A DNA stretch of 64,000 nucleotides from Mesorhizobium sp. M3A.F.Ca.ET.080.04.2.1 (GCF_003952525.1 NZ_CP034451.1:4278001-4342000), one strand, 5' to 3'. Positions 24,978 through 33,849 are shown, counted from the first letter of the stretch. Notes: generated by a model not told the origin, from the letters alone. Translations and numbers: made by a program.

Positions 24978-25445
24978 GTGAAAACCATAATTGTATTTTG
25001 TACTGCGCTCCTCGTCTCCGGCTGCGCCGGGACCAGCGTTGTTCAGACCTCGGGCAATACCGCTATTGTGACCGCCCGAGCCGCGCCTGTTTGCGGTGGG
25101 GTTGGCGCTGAGAGGGTGGCAGTCAGAGAAGCCGCCATCGAGACGATCAAGGCAGGGTTCGATAAATACGTCATCTACGATGCTGCGGCACAGAACACAG
25201 TGACTGCGAGGCAGATGCCTGGAACGTACACGACGATGGGCACCGTCAACGGAGGGATGCTGAACGCGACGACGACCTATCAGCCCGGTCCGACGATCTA
25301 TTCCGGGCACCATTCCCAGGCGTTCGCGATAAAGATGTTCAAGGCCAACGATCCGGCTGGCGCCAACGCCGTCGATGCGAGGACGACGCTCGGTCCAGAA
25401 TGGCCGAAGCTAATCAAGCAGGGTTCACTGACCACCTGCACGTGA
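24978..25445 (+). CDS. Putative lipoprotein
   Basis: A 155-aa protein with a lipoprotein signal: MKTIIVFCTALLVSGCAGTS, lipobox LVSGC with the modified cysteine at about residue 16. The mature part has RAAPVCGGVGAERVAVREAA and a glycine/threonine-rich region (MPGTYTTMGTVNGGMLNATT). GTG 24978 is chosen for the GGGGGGA site before it. It is followed by another membrane-anchored gene 35 bases on. No known function; perhaps surface or phage-lysogenic conversion (speculative). Confidence 0.68.
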   Translation: MKTIIVFCTALLVSGCAGTSVVQTSGNTAIVTARAAPVCGGVGAERVAVREAAIETIKAGFDKYVIYDAAAQNTVTARQMPGTYTTMGTVNGGMLNATTTYQPGPTIYSGHHSQAFAIKMFKANDPAGANAVDARTTLGPEWPKLIKQGSLTTCT

Positions 25446-25480
25446 CGCACAACTTCAAACCAGACTGGTTGAGGGCAAGT

Positions 25481-26272
25481 ATGCGGATCATCTTTGCCGC
25501 TTTTTTGATGCTCCTGGCCGTACAAGCATTCTCGCAGGAGTCGCAAGGGACCACGCACCGAGGGGTGCCCGTGACGATCTTCGAAACGCCAGAGCAGGCT
25601 GTTCACGCGGCTGATCGGGAGAAGCTATCCGATACCCATGATGCCGCTGACTTGGATGCTCAGACGCGCGCGGCCAATGCGGCCGAAAGGAGCGCGGCAA
25701 CGGCCGAGCGGCAAGAGTTGCCAGCCTTTGTCCAAATCATCTTTGGCGGGGCAAGCACCTTTGTTGCAATTATTGCCCTCGTTGTCAGTTTTTGGACGGC
25801 AATCACCAGCATCAAGACCACGCAAACTCAATTGCGTGCTTACGTTTCCGTCTTTGACTTCGAAACAACCGTTACCAACCAGAACGTCCGGCCGCATATT
25901 GCATTCAAGGTGACATTTAAGAATTTCGGGCAGACTCCTGCACGGAACTTGCGCTTCAATTTACGATGGGAATGCGGACAACCACCCTTTGTTGAGGACA
26001 GTCACGCGACCGTCGTAGCAATTCCGGAAGGCCGGGGTTCAGTCGGGGCCGGAATGACCTTTTATGCGGGAGATAAAACTGACCTTCGCCTCGGCCAGAG
26101 CGAGATCCAGCAGGTTCTCGACAACAAGCTCTCGTTCTGGGTTTTTGGTGTAATCGAATACGACGACGTCTTTGGCAAACAACACCGCACGCGCTTTCGT
26201 TATTCGATGAATACTGGTCCGATGAACACGGCCACCTTCAGCCCTTGCGCAGCGGGGAATGAAGAGACTTAG
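25481..26272 (+). CDS. Membrane-anchored hypothetical protein
   Basis: A 263-aa protein. A signal peptide (MRIIFAAFLMLLAVQAFSQE) is followed by a charged region (residues 20-80), a hydrophobic helix (about 82-105, FVQIIFGGASTFVAIIALVV) and a beta-sandwich-like C-terminal domain (LRAYVSVFDFETTVTNQNVR, FKNFGQTPARNLRFNLRWEC). I recall similar proteins of unknown function being common in proteobacterial islands. ATG 25481 with GAGGG upstream; the frame is open from 25400 into the previous gene. Confidence 0.68.
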   Translation: MRIIFAAFLMLLAVQAFSQESQGTTHRGVPVTIFETPEQAVHAADREKLSDTHDAADLDAQTRAANAAERSAATAERQELPAFVQIIFGGASTFVAIIALVVSFWTAITSIKTTQTQLRAYVSVFDFETTVTNQNVRPHIAFKVTFKNFGQTPARNLRFNLRWECGQPPFVEDSHATVVAIPEGRGSVGAGMTFYAGDKTDLRLGQSEIQQVLDNKLSFWVFGVIEYDDVFGKQHRTRFRYSMNTGPMNTATFSPCAAGNEET

Positions 26273-26314
26273 CCGGCCGTCAAAGCGGGGGCAGCTTTTT
26301 GACCCCCTGGAAAC

Positions 26315-26584
26315 CTATACCTTGGGTTTGCCGGCATTATAAGGGTCGCTAAATTCCCACGTTGGAGGAGCGAGTTCAGCCATGTCTCGCATGAGACCTT
26401 GGTAAGACAAGTCGTCCATGGACCCGTCGAACTCGCATGGGACCGTGAAAGGCGGACCGCCCCAAGGCCAGCGCCACCATTCTGCCGTGTTGAGCGTGGT
26501 CAAGCCTTCGGCCGGGAAACACCCATACGAACGTAACCGCCTTTCCCACTCGTTTCGCTGTAGCAGCCGAACGGCTATCATCAA
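26315..26584 (-). CDS. Hypothetical protein paired with a HicB-like protein
   Basis: An 89-aa protein rich in aromatic residues (NEWERRLRSYGCFPAEGLTT, LNTAEWWRWPWGGPPFTVPC). Its ATG overlaps the stop of the upstream HicB-like gene (ATGA, 26581-26584), so the two are translated together. It is not a recognisable HicA toxin. A toxin-antitoxin-like pair is possible from the layout only. Confidence 0.62.
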   Translation of the reverse strand: MMIAVRLLQRNEWERRLRSYGCFPAEGLTTLNTAEWWRWPWGGPPFTVPCEFDGSMDDLSYQGLMRDMAELAPPTWEFSDPYNAGKPKV

Positions 26585-26862
26585 GCGGCTATCTTGGCCA
26601 CATAATCAGCTTTGGTCTGTTCGGAGGAAGAATCGGGAAGAGGCAATCGCGAGCTGGCCATCGCCACCCGAACAGGTCTGCCAATCATCTCGCTGATGAT
26701 GGTTTCCAGCGCGGGAATTATGTCAGCAGTCACCAACGCCGGATTGGAATGGGAAAGCCTGAACCCTGGCACATCTGGACTCGACACACGCAAACCACCG
26801 TCCGGCCGCTTTTCGAAGACTACCGAGACGTGCTGCAAACGCGAAAGGTCGGTTAGATCCAT
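26581..26862 (-). CDS. HicB-like protein
   Basis: A 93-aa protein with the partial RNase H-like fold of HicB antitoxins: SVVFEKRPDGGLRVSSPDVP then GFRLSHSNPALVTADIIPAL. A C-terminal HTH or RHH is missing. ATG 26862 is chosen for GGGGCGCATA before it; the frame is open 15 codons further. It is first in a two-gene unit with the 89-aa protein. Confidence 0.65.
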   Translation of the reverse strand: MDLTDLSRLQHVSVVFEKRPDGGLRVSSPDVPGFRLSHSNPALVTADIIPALETIISEMIGRPVRVAMASSRLPLPDSSSEQTKADYVAKIAA

Positions 26863-26968
26863 TATGCGCCCCAATAGATTGGCAAATCGTAGAGTGATTT
26901 GCTGCAAAAAGCCATAGCATCCCTATTGACTCGAATCGGTAAACGAGTCCGGGCCCATATGTTGAACC

Positions 26969-27247
26969 TTACAAATCGAGAATCGTTGCCTTTGAGAGCG
27001 CTAGCAGGAGGCGGAGCGAACGCTTTGCGCCCATGGCTTCACATGTGAACCGCCCATGCCGATACATCCCGTGAGCCTCGCCCTTGGGCGCGCCGCCACG
27101 GGCTCCATGGAAGCGGCAGACACGCTTTCCGCGCTCGGCTGGCGCCTTGCAGCCTACGCCAGTCCTCTTGCTCGTCGCTGAGCACCTTGGGGCAGCATGG
27201 GCCTTCGCAATCCGAGCCCTGAGTTGGTCCATGGGGTTATCGGCCAT
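26969..27247 (-). CDS. HGG-motif small protein
   Basis: A 92-aa basic protein with CSATSKRTGVGCKAPAERGK then RVCRFHGARGGAPKGEAHGM. This is the Cys/His-rich pattern (RCxAxxxxGxxCxxPAxxGxxxCxxHGG) of small proteins common in rhizobial phages and islands, sometimes near terminase genes. ATG 27247 is preceded by CAAGGTGA; it overlaps the end of the 27237 gene. Likely nucleic-acid binding (inference). Confidence 0.65.
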   Translation of the reverse strand: MADNPMDQLRARIAKAHAAPRCSATSKRTGVGCKAPAERGKRVCRFHGARGGAPKGEAHGMYRHGRFTCEAMGAKRSLRLLLALSKATILDL

Positions 27248-27902
27248 TTTCACCTTGCTCCCCGCCCCGGCGCCCTACGTTGCCGACGATGGCTTGGCCG
27301 CCTTTCTCGACGTTCACGCGCTCGACGTACACCCGCTGCTCGCCTTTCGACCGGTAGCGCTTCAGGGCTTCCATCTGAGCCGCGAAGGTTCGGGCAAGCC
27401 GGTTGAAGATCCGCTCGTGCGCTTCCATGGCTTGCGTCGACTTTGATGCCCCCAGGCAAGCCGCCGCCTTCATAGTTGCAATCTGGACCGCTGCCATCTG
27501 GACGCCAAGCGTAGCCTCCAGCTGGTCCTTTGGATGCATCCCGTACACCATTGACAGAGCATAGTTCATCAGTCGCTCGTCCACGCCCTCGCCCTTCTGC
27601 GCGGCCATGGTCAGAGCTTCTAGAGTCCCGCGCGTGAAGTCTCCGCATTCGCTGCCGATCGCAGCCGATATCAGTTCATGGCCCAAGCTTGGCTCGGGAT
27701 GGTCTACCTCGATGGAAACGTTGAGGCCGCCGTCATCTCTTCGGATGTTCGCAATTTTCATTCCGGGTCCAGGCGTCCGGGTCTCTCGCCGTTTGACATA
27801 GGCAGCTCGCCCAGCCACTTCCTGAGGCGTCGGCTCATACGGTTTTGCAACTGCGGTACTCTCAGCCGCTTGTGCCTTCTTGCGCATGGGAACGACTGCC
27901 AT
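27237..27902 (-). CDS. Phage-type hypothetical protein
   Basis: A 221-aa protein. The C-terminal region AAQMEALKRYRSKGEQRVYV then ERVNVEKGGQAIVGNVG is a pattern I recall in many rhizobial phage and island proteins encoded beside HGG-motif proteins, exactly as here. Start ATG 27902 overlaps the stop of the upstream gene (TGATG). Function unknown. Confidence 0.68.
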   Translation of the reverse strand: MAVVPMRKKAQAAESTAVAKPYEPTPQEVAGRAAYVKRRETRTPGPGMKIANIRRDDGGLNVSIEVDHPEPSLGHELISAAIGSECGDFTRGTLEALTMAAQKGEGVDERLMNYALSMVYGMHPKDQLEATLGVQMAAVQIATMKAAACLGASKSTQAMEAHERIFNRLARTFAAQMEALKRYRSKGEQRVYVERVNVEKGGQAIVGNVGRRGGEQGENGR

Positions 27903-28225
27903 CAGTGCCTCACTATTCCTACCAGATCGAGACCGGCCGCGAGCTGAAGTCCAAACGTCAGCATTGCCTTGGTGAGCAGATCCTGGCCCATGGCGTGATA
28001 CAGGCCAGCTAGATCGGCCTGGCCCTGCAAGCGGTATTCCTCGGCCGCAGCGTGGCAGCCAAAGCCAAAGGCCATGAAGTTGAACAGATCGGCATCAGTG
28101 GCCGTGTCGCTCGTGAAGACCTCTGACAGATTGGCGACGATATCGGGGTCCACTGCGAGCGAGGCATTGGCCACCAAGCGGCTTTGCACCTCAGCCATGT
28201 AGTCAGACAGTGATGGGATGCTCAT
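27902..28225 (-). CDS. Hypothetical protein
   Basis: A 107-aa mostly helical protein (MSIPSLSDYMAEVQSRLVAN, TFGLQLAAGLDLVGIVRH). It heads the three-gene run 28225-26969, coupled to the next gene by TGATG overlap. No domain recognised. Confidence 0.6.
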   Translation of the reverse strand: MSIPSLSDYMAEVQSRLVANASLAVDPDIVANLSEVFTSDTATDADLFNFMAFGFGCHAAAEEYRLQGQADLAGLYHAMGQDLLTKAMLTFGLQLAAGLDLVGIVRH

Positions 28226-28299
28226 GCGCCTATGCTCCCGTTAGCTGTGTTTCGGTACCGCTGTGGACAGGACTCACCGGCAGGATTACATCTTGGCCG

Positions 28300-28464
28300 A
28301 TGGTCCAGATCGATCATGATCCGAAAGAGAAGCGCCCGCCTCACAGCGGGGGACGGTGGGGCGATTATCTCGCCTATGCGCTTCTGACCGGGCTTGGGCT
28401 CTATCTCACTCGGAACCATGTTCTGGACCCGTACTTCTGCTCATGGTTGGGCTGGTGCTCTTGA
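28300..28464 (+). CDS. Possible small membrane protein
   Basis: A 54-aa frame (MVQIDHDPKEKRPPHSGGRW, then YLAYALLTGLGLYLTRN) with one hydrophobic segment. It overlaps the end of the convergent virion gene by 24 bases and has no good ribosome site. Kept because the composition is protein-like; may be spurious. Confidence 0.35.
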   Translation: MVQIDHDPKEKRPPHSGGRWGDYLAYALLTGLGLYLTRNHVLDPYFCSWLGWCS

Positions 28465-30588
28465 GCCGGCCAAGGTCGCTCCCTGAGCCGTCGATGCCAG
28501 GAATCTCTGCATAGCCGAAACCGTCTCAAGAGCCCTGGGACTGCGGCTCGCAACAGCAATCGCCATCTTGATCCGCTGAGGGTCGTTGGACAGCAGCAGA
28601 CCTGCGATGCCCTTTGCCATGCTCTCGTCGACCTTGGCGCCGTAGGCCCGCGCACCGCGCACCAGCAAGCCGGTGGTGAGGCCGGTTTTCCAATCGCCTG
28701 TGACATAGCCGGCGCCAGTCCCGGCTGCTGTAGCCATGCCAAGCTCTTTCAACTGGCGAGCGGTGGTGGAATTGCCCATCGAGCCGCGAAGCTTGTCCAT
28801 GATGTTCTCGACGCGAGTGAAGGCCTCGAACTGGCGGGCTTTGTTCGGACCTAACGCAAGTTCGATCTTCTGACGCGATTCCGGCGAGCCATAGATGCGA
28901 TCGATCACGTTGGCGCGGTCCGGCATGGAGTTGATTGCGTTCTTCAGCTCAGAAGCGAAGCCGGTGGCGAATGCATCGCGCTCGGCCGGCGTCATCCTAG
29001 AAAGCGCCTGCTGGGTCTCGGGAAGGGTCCGGTTCTGCGAGACGAACTTTCGGCCGGCGTCCAGCGCGTCCTCTGCGCCGAAGAAAGTAGCGGCGCCCTG
29101 CCGTGCCTGGGCATAGGATGGAACAGCCTTGTCGAGTTCACCTCGGAGCGTTGACGCGAGGTTTTCCAGCGTGCCAGCCTCGCCATTCCTTCCGGCTCGA
29201 CGTGCCGCGCTCGCCATGTCGTCCAGTTCGCGCTTGGTGTAGTCCCAAAGCTGGAGATCCGGGTAAGCGGCCACGCCGCCGTTATTGCGAAATGTCACGC
29301 GACCATCCGGCGTGAACGTCACCTTTGGATTGAAGGCACCGAAGCCCTCGGCGATAGACCTATTCTGTCCGCTCTTGGCAGCGGCCCTCATGGCGTCGGC
29401 AACGGCAGGGCTTCCGGCCAGTCGCTCAAGCTCTGGGGTGATGATGCCGGCGGCGCCGTCCTGATAGGCTTTCCGATAGGCCGGATTGTTTGCCTTCCTG
29501 GCTGCGGTCTTGAGGGTGTTCTGCAAGGCCAGATCGTCCGCACTGCCGCCCATGAGCCGGTCGACAAATCCAACCGCTCGCGGCCCTTGGCCCGCAAAGC
29601 GGTCTGATACTGTCCTGTCGATGATGGCGCGAGCTTCTGGATCATTGTTGGCGGCTGAACGCATCAGAGCGCGAGCGCTCTCGCCACCGCGATCGACGTT
29701 TAGGATCGGCTGGCCATTGAGCATGGCCGAAAGCTCGTCCTGAGGCCCCATGAGGGGCGCTCCGAGATTGTTACGGTCGGCAACCATGGCCCGGCCAACA
29801 CGCTTTATCGCAGCGCTTTCGGGATTGAGCAGGGACGGGATGTTCATGCGCTCGGCAATCTGCCCGACGCCATTAAGCAGGCTGCCGAAGCCCGGAATGG
29901 CCAGAGCGAGCCCGCCGTTTATCGCAGCGGACTTGCCGATGTCGGCAGCGGAACCGCCGCGCGCGGCAGTGTCAGCTCCACCGATTGCCGCATTGGTGAG
30001 GCCGCCCACCGCCATACGGCCCAGGAGGGAATCCCCGGTAAGGCCCAGCGCTTTTGCGCCCGCCTGGGTTGCCCCGAGCCCGAGCATGGGGCCGATGGTG
30101 CCGGTCGCTGTCCCAAGAAATGACGTGTCGGGGTTTTGCTCCTGAGCGCGGGCAGTGTCTGCTGCCATCTCGCTTCGAACTTTGTCGAAGGGCTGCCCTG
30201 AGATTGCGTGACCAAGCCCACCCGCAATATCCAGCGTCACATTCTTGAACGACGGCCCGACAATCGGGAGACCTTCGAGCGCGCTCATCGAGAACGCGCC
30301 CGCCTTATCCAGTGTCGGATACCGAGGCTGCACGCGAGCCGGATCAAACTCCGAGTGGATTGGTTGGCCCGGCGCCATCGAGTTCGCCGGCCCTAGAGGG
30401 GCACCACTTTCAACGCGGGCTTTCGCGCGAGCAATGTAATCCTGCACGCGAGGGTCCAGGCCGCCCGGGTTTGCCTGAGCTGCTGGCTGGCTACCTGCGC
30501 TCTTGAACGCATTGAAAGCAGCGCTCTCATCCGGCGCATCGACTTCGTAGGTGGTGCCGTCAGGGCCTTGGATTTCGAAGATGGGCAC
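28441..30588 (-). CDS. Large phage virion-type protein (internal/ejection-like)
   Basis: A 715-aa protein. The N terminus (MPIFEIQGPDGTTYEVDAPD, with ESAAFNAFKSAG) is a short module I recall at the start of several phage structural proteins. A glycine/alanine-rich hydrophobic region (residues 160-245) and a long helical region with AGRNGEAGTLENLASTLRGE follow. Architecture resembles internal virion or DNA-ejection proteins of podophages, but no lysozyme or transglycosylase domain is seen. GTG 30588 overlaps the stop of the upstream gene (TAGTG), so the two are coupled. Confidence 0.65.
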   Translation of the reverse strand: MPIFEIQGPDGTTYEVDAPDESAAFNAFKSAGSQPAAQANPGGLDPRVQDYIARAKARVESGAPLGPANSMAPGQPIHSEFDPARVQPRYPTLDKAGAFSMSALEGLPIVGPSFKNVTLDIAGGLGHAISGQPFDKVRSEMAADTARAQEQNPDTSFLGTATGTIGPMLGLGATQAGAKALGLTGDSLLGRMAVGGLTNAAIGGADTAARGGSAADIGKSAAINGGLALAIPGFGSLLNGVGQIAERMNIPSLLNPESAAIKRVGRAMVADRNNLGAPLMGPQDELSAMLNGQPILNVDRGGESARALMRSAANNDPEARAIIDRTVSDRFAGQGPRAVGFVDRLMGGSADDLALQNTLKTAARKANNPAYRKAYQDGAAGIITPELERLAGSPAVADAMRAAAKSGQNRSIAEGFGAFNPKVTFTPDGRVTFRNNGGVAAYPDLQLWDYTKRELDDMASAARRAGRNGEAGTLENLASTLRGELDKAVPSYAQARQGAATFFGAEDALDAGRKFVSQNRTLPETQQALSRMTPAERDAFATGFASELKNAINSMPDRANVIDRIYGSPESRQKIELALGPNKARQFEAFTRVENIMDKLRGSMGNSTTARQLKELGMATAAGTGAGYVTGDWKTGLTTGLLVRGARAYGAKVDESMAKGIAGLLLSNDPQRIKMAIAVASRSPRALETVSAMQRFLASTAQGATLAGSRAPAQP

Positions 30589-31991
30589 TATTGCTTCCTC
30601 CGAATCTTCACGCCGTTGCCCATGTCAGTCCAGCCACTGCCGGATGAAGGCGTCTGCGGCGCGCCGTTCAGGCTCGGGACTGGGTCTGCTGATTCCCGCA
30701 AGCTCTGGATGGCAAGCTGGCGGTTCCTCGCCTTCTGCTGGATTACGTCAGGACCATCGCCAGGCTGCGGGAAATACTGCTGACGCGCATTTTGAAATTC
30801 GGATTCGCTGATGGCGGCGCCCGATTCACGCCGGAGAACAGCGTTGATGAAATCGCGCTGCGCCTGATCGAATTTCTGATAGTCGTCGCTGACCAGATAG
30901 TTGCCAAGGCCGAACGGCGCCGCTGCCCGCGCATGCTGCCCCATTGATGCACCGGCAGCGGTGATATTGGGCTGAGAGACGGTCCTGTCCGCCTCGTCCG
31001 CACGCATGGCGAAGCCGCCGGCCTTGCGCATATCCTCGCTATACTTCGGGCCAGTGATCGGGATATTGCCGCCATGCTGTGCGGGCTGCGGCCCACCGAC
31101 TGGCTGTGCAGCGCCGCCGCCAGCCGGCTGCTGGAAGATGCCCTGAGGGGTCATAAAGATGATTTCGCCGTTCGGACCGGTGACCGTCTTGCCGGCTGCA
31201 ACGTTGGCGGCCTGATCCTTGGTCAGAACGCCCCTCTCGATTAGATAGTTGAGGCCCTGCGCCTCAACGCTGCGGCCCGAGAAGAACTGCGTTCCTGCGC
31301 TTGCGCTCTGGTCGCTCGGATAGACTGCCGCGCCATTGTCCACATAGCGGGGGACGCCGTTGGCATCGTTTCGAATCTCGCGCTGCTTTTCGTCGGGAAG
31401 TTTGCCGGTCAGGATGAAATTGCGGCCATCCTTTGAAGTGAGGTCGAGGCCAAACTGTTGCGCCGCCGCGGCACGCTGGTCGAACTCCGTCAGACCGCCA
31501 CCCTTGGAGCGCTGGAGCAGGTAGCTCCGCAGCGCCGGCTTGTCGGAAGCAAGAACCATTGCGGTGCCCTGGTCGAGCCCCTGGGCCTGGAGCCACTGCG
31601 TAGTGATGTTCTTTTGCCGGCGCTGAGGGGCGATAAGGTCGCCCAGCAAGTCGCCAATACCAGATCCAGAGGCAGGCCCCGGTGATTGCCACGGTGAGCC
31701 AGTCGCTACCGGCTCGGAGGAGATCAAGGCAGATCGTGCCTGAGGACGGGCCGCGAAGCGCGGAGCCGATGCCGGAAGGGCGGCCGAAGTCTGAGCATGC
31801 AACATGGGTGCCGGTTGCTGCGGTGCCGCCTGCGGTCCGGAGAAGCGCGCTATCGACTGCTGAAGTGCTGCGGGGTCAGCGTGGTCGCCAACTCGCGCGG
31901 CCGCCATTGGAAGGCCGGCGGCGGCAAGCTGGTTCTGCTGCGATATTCCGCCGGGGTTCAAGATGGCTGCGAGGATTTCCTGAAGGTCCAT
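30588..31991 (-). CDS. Phage virion-type protein
   Basis: A 467-aa Gln/Ala-rich protein. A disordered N-terminal third (PQAAPQQPAPMLHAQTSAAL) leads to a conserved-looking C-terminal part (NYLVSDDYQKFDQAQRDFIN then AVLRRESGAAISESEFQNAR), which I recall from phage proteins encoded next to DNA-transfer or internal virion proteins. ATG 31991 is used; a TTG at 32012 extends it by seven residues. A 50-bp sequence shared with 35072-35121 lies 61-110 bases upstream, a candidate promoter. Confidence 0.65.
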   Translation of the reverse strand: MDLQEILAAILNPGGISQQNQLAAAGLPMAAARVGDHADPAALQQSIARFSGPQAAPQQPAPMLHAQTSAALPASAPRFAARPQARSALISSEPVATGSPWQSPGPASGSGIGDLLGDLIAPQRRQKNITTQWLQAQGLDQGTAMVLASDKPALRSYLLQRSKGGGLTEFDQRAAAAQQFGLDLTSKDGRNFILTGKLPDEKQREIRNDANGVPRYVDNGAAVYPSDQSASAGTQFFSGRSVEAQGLNYLIERGVLTKDQAANVAAGKTVTGPNGEIIFMTPQGIFQQPAGGGAAQPVGGPQPAQHGGNIPITGPKYSEDMRKAGGFAMRADEADRTVSQPNITAAGASMGQHARAAAPFGLGNYLVSDDYQKFDQAQRDFINAVLRRESGAAISESEFQNARQQYFPQPGDGPDVIQQKARNRQLAIQSLRESADPVPSLNGAPQTPSSGSGWTDMGNGVKIRRKQ

Positions 31992-32051
31992 AGGTGATGC
32001 AAGCCCAATCAAAATTCGCCAGCATCATTCTATTTCCCGTCGCTTCAGCCT

Positions 32052-32101
32052 ACAACGCGACGGGCACCATAAAACAAAACAATATCAGACATTTGCCTAC
32101 A
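32052..32101 (-). promoter_or_regulatory. 50-bp upstream element, copy 1
   Basis: Aligns without gaps to 35072-35121 with 42 of 50 identities; the plus strand begins ACAACGCGACGGGCACCA. Its GCGACGGG also pairs with CCCGTCGC at 32036-32043. It lies upstream of the virion-type operon starting at 31991, in the minus orientation. Candidate phage-specific promoter or activator site. Otherwise 31992-32243 shows nothing. Confidence 0.5.
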
Positions 32102-32243
32102 AGACACCGGCCTTTTGGTGCCGCTTCTCATGCGCCCGTATTGGTCGAAATGCGCTGGCTGAGATCAAGTGCCAGAAGGGCAACTGATCTTCGGGCCGTC
32201 CCAAAAGCCGCTATTGTCCGCTAAAAAGCGGGCGCCGTGAGAT

Positions 32244-32474
32244 TCAATCCTGCGCGGGCAGGCTGTCCATCTGCTGCTGCCACTCTAGGCGCTGCTCTTC
32301 GGACATCAATTCCCACGCGACAATCACTGCAATGACGTGCTTGGGAATGCCGCTTTGCCAGTGGCCTCGGAGTTGCCGGGAAATGGTCATCTCTGGACGG
32401 CCGAGCAGCTTCGCTAAGGCCCTCTGCGTCAGGCCAGCGGCCTTTGCCCGCTGCTGCCATGGGTAATTCTCCAT
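32244..32474 (-). CDS. Small helix-turn-helix regulator
   Basis: A 76-aa XRE-type protein: PWQQRAKAAGLTQRALAKLL then GRPEMTISRQLRGHWQSGIP. ATG 32474 starts the HTH-bearing part; a TTG at 32492 is an alternative. No strong ribosome site is seen for either. It is divergent from the HExxH protein gene at 32581 and may control it. Confidence 0.75.
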   Translation of the reverse strand: MENYPWQQRAKAAGLTQRALAKLLGRPEMTISRQLRGHWQSGIPKHVIAVIVAWELMSEEQRLEWQQQMDSLPAQD

Positions 32475-32580
32475 GCCTTTGGTCGGTAACAAAGGATTCG
32501 ACGTAGCGTCTACTCTCCCTTGTAACGATTAGTCGTCACGTATATTTATGCGCCACGACTATTTCGGGAGGAGCCCCGCA

Positions 32581-32958
32581 ATGGGGTTCGGCAACAAAGC
32601 ACGTACTCAGGTATCGCTGGTAGGGGCTGTTTCGCTGCTCCTCCTGGGGCCGGCGTGCGCCGGGAAGGATGATGCCGAATGGAACCCACCCGCACGATTT
32701 GACCACCCGTACAAGGGAGAGTTGCTAGTCAGGCGCATCCCACAAGAAAGTGTCGTGGAAGCCTGCCGCGTTCTGTTTTCGATCTACAGAGTGCCAGCCA
32801 TGTCCCACCCGGAGCAACGCGGGTGTTCTATCCTAGCCTCGAACCATTCCTGTCTCGTAATCACCATTGACGAGCCATATAAGCGAGCCACGCCGGAATC
32901 TGTTCTTCGGCACGAGATCGGCCATTGCAACGGATGGCCGGCGAGCCACCCCGATTAA
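32581..32958 (+). CDS. Exported HExxH-motif protein
   Basis: A 125-aa protein with a signal or lipoprotein-like N terminus (KARTQVSLVGAVSLLLLGPA, then CAGKDD). The C terminus reads RHEIGHCNGWPASHPD: HEIGH is the HExxH zinc-peptidase motif and a further histidine follows. ATG 32581 is chosen for GGGAGGAG at 32565-32572. Its last bases overlap the convergent gene at 32955. Could be a small metallopeptidase; catalytic activity is unproven. Confidence 0.68.
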   Translation: MGFGNKARTQVSLVGAVSLLLLGPACAGKDDAEWNPPARFDHPYKGELLVRRIPQESVVEACRVLFSIYRVPAMSHPEQRGCSILASNHSCLVITIDEPYKRATPESVLRHEIGHCNGWPASHPD

Positions 32959-33632
32959 GTCGGAGCCAGTACGATTCCTGACCAGCTATTGCTACCCTGC
33001 GCCGAACTCCACGGGGAGACCTGAACGTTTCGGCTGGCATTAGTGGCGACTTTATAATCAAAGGCCCACGATTCAACGTTGTTCGCACCCATCAGTGCCG
33101 TCTGGCCGCGCTCCGTAATGCCCGTCCAAACCAGATTGTTGGAATTTTGGCCAGCAGCAGCGATGCCGATCATGGCGCTGTTGTTAGTCGAAACATTGAT
33201 ATTCGTGTTCGCGCTACCTGTCGAATTGCCCCAAGTCGTATACGGCGTAATCGAATAGCCAACGGTTCGTAGAATAACGAGCGTAACAATACCTCCACCC
33301 CAATTTACAGCGATGTCGCCAGAAGTCCCGCCTGGTGCCGCTGTGAAAATAGCCGTACCGCAAGCATCATTGCCCGACGTATCGTCACCAGTTGAATGTG
33401 GCTGATAACGCGCCACGCCAGTCGCCGACCCGTTAATGGTCAATGAAGGTGTTAAACCGGGGCTTACGGAGCGGTCACCATGCCAGACAAGAAATATGTT
33501 TCCTCTGCCTGTGGTGTCCGGGCCGAAGCTGGCGCCGGAGAACGAAGTCGCAGCAGCGCCAGCGGAATAGGTCTGCTCTACCAAAAGACCCTGGCCAAGT
33601 CCGGCCATGATGCCACAAATACCCGGCAACAT
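32955..33632 (-). CDS. Beta-rich phage-type protein
   Basis: A 225-aa Ser/Thr/Asn/Gly-rich protein (TSFSGASFGPDTTGRGNIFL, NSTGSANTNINVSTNNSAMI) with the composition of phage tail-fibre, decoration or receptor-binding proteins. Its base composition is more AT-rich than its neighbours. ATG 33632 overlaps the stop of the upstream gene (TGATG). The function is suggested by composition and place only. Confidence 0.6.
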   Translation of the reverse strand: MLPGICGIMAGLGQGLLVEQTYSAGAAATSFSGASFGPDTTGRGNIFLVWHGDRSVSPGLTPSLTINGSATGVARYQPHSTGDDTSGNDACGTAIFTAAPGGTSGDIAVNWGGGIVTLVILRTVGYSITPYTTWGNSTGSANTNINVSTNNSAMIGIAAAGQNSNNLVWTGITERGQTALMGANNVESWAFDYKVATNASRNVQVSPWSSAQGSNSWSGIVLAPT

Positions 33633-33829
33633 CAGGCTCTCCTCATCGCATTGAGCGCGACGGCTTCATCCGTCACCCGGAAGCCAAAGCCGCTTTCCAA
33701 TGGCTTGACCCCCGGCAGGGCGCCGGCGCGGGCCTCGGTCACGATGTCACCTATCGGCCGGCACTCGCGCTTGTGCTCGGCCCAGAAGCCCATAAGGGTT
33801 TTCGCGTTCATGAGATCCTGCGCCGTCAT
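33632..33829 (-). CDS. Hypothetical phage-type protein
   Basis: A 65-aa protein (MTAQDLMNAKTLMGFWAEHK, GALPGVKPLESGFGFRVTDE). Before the IS insertion its ATG (33827-33829) overlapped the stop of the ribbon-helix-helix gene (ATGA). The insertion now separates it from its promoter side. Function unknown. Confidence 0.6.
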   Translation of the reverse strand: MTAQDLMNAKTLMGFWAEHKRECRPIGDIVTEARAGALPGVKPLESGFGFRVTDEAVALNAMRRA

Positions 33830-33849
33830 GCACAGGCCCTCATCGCTTC

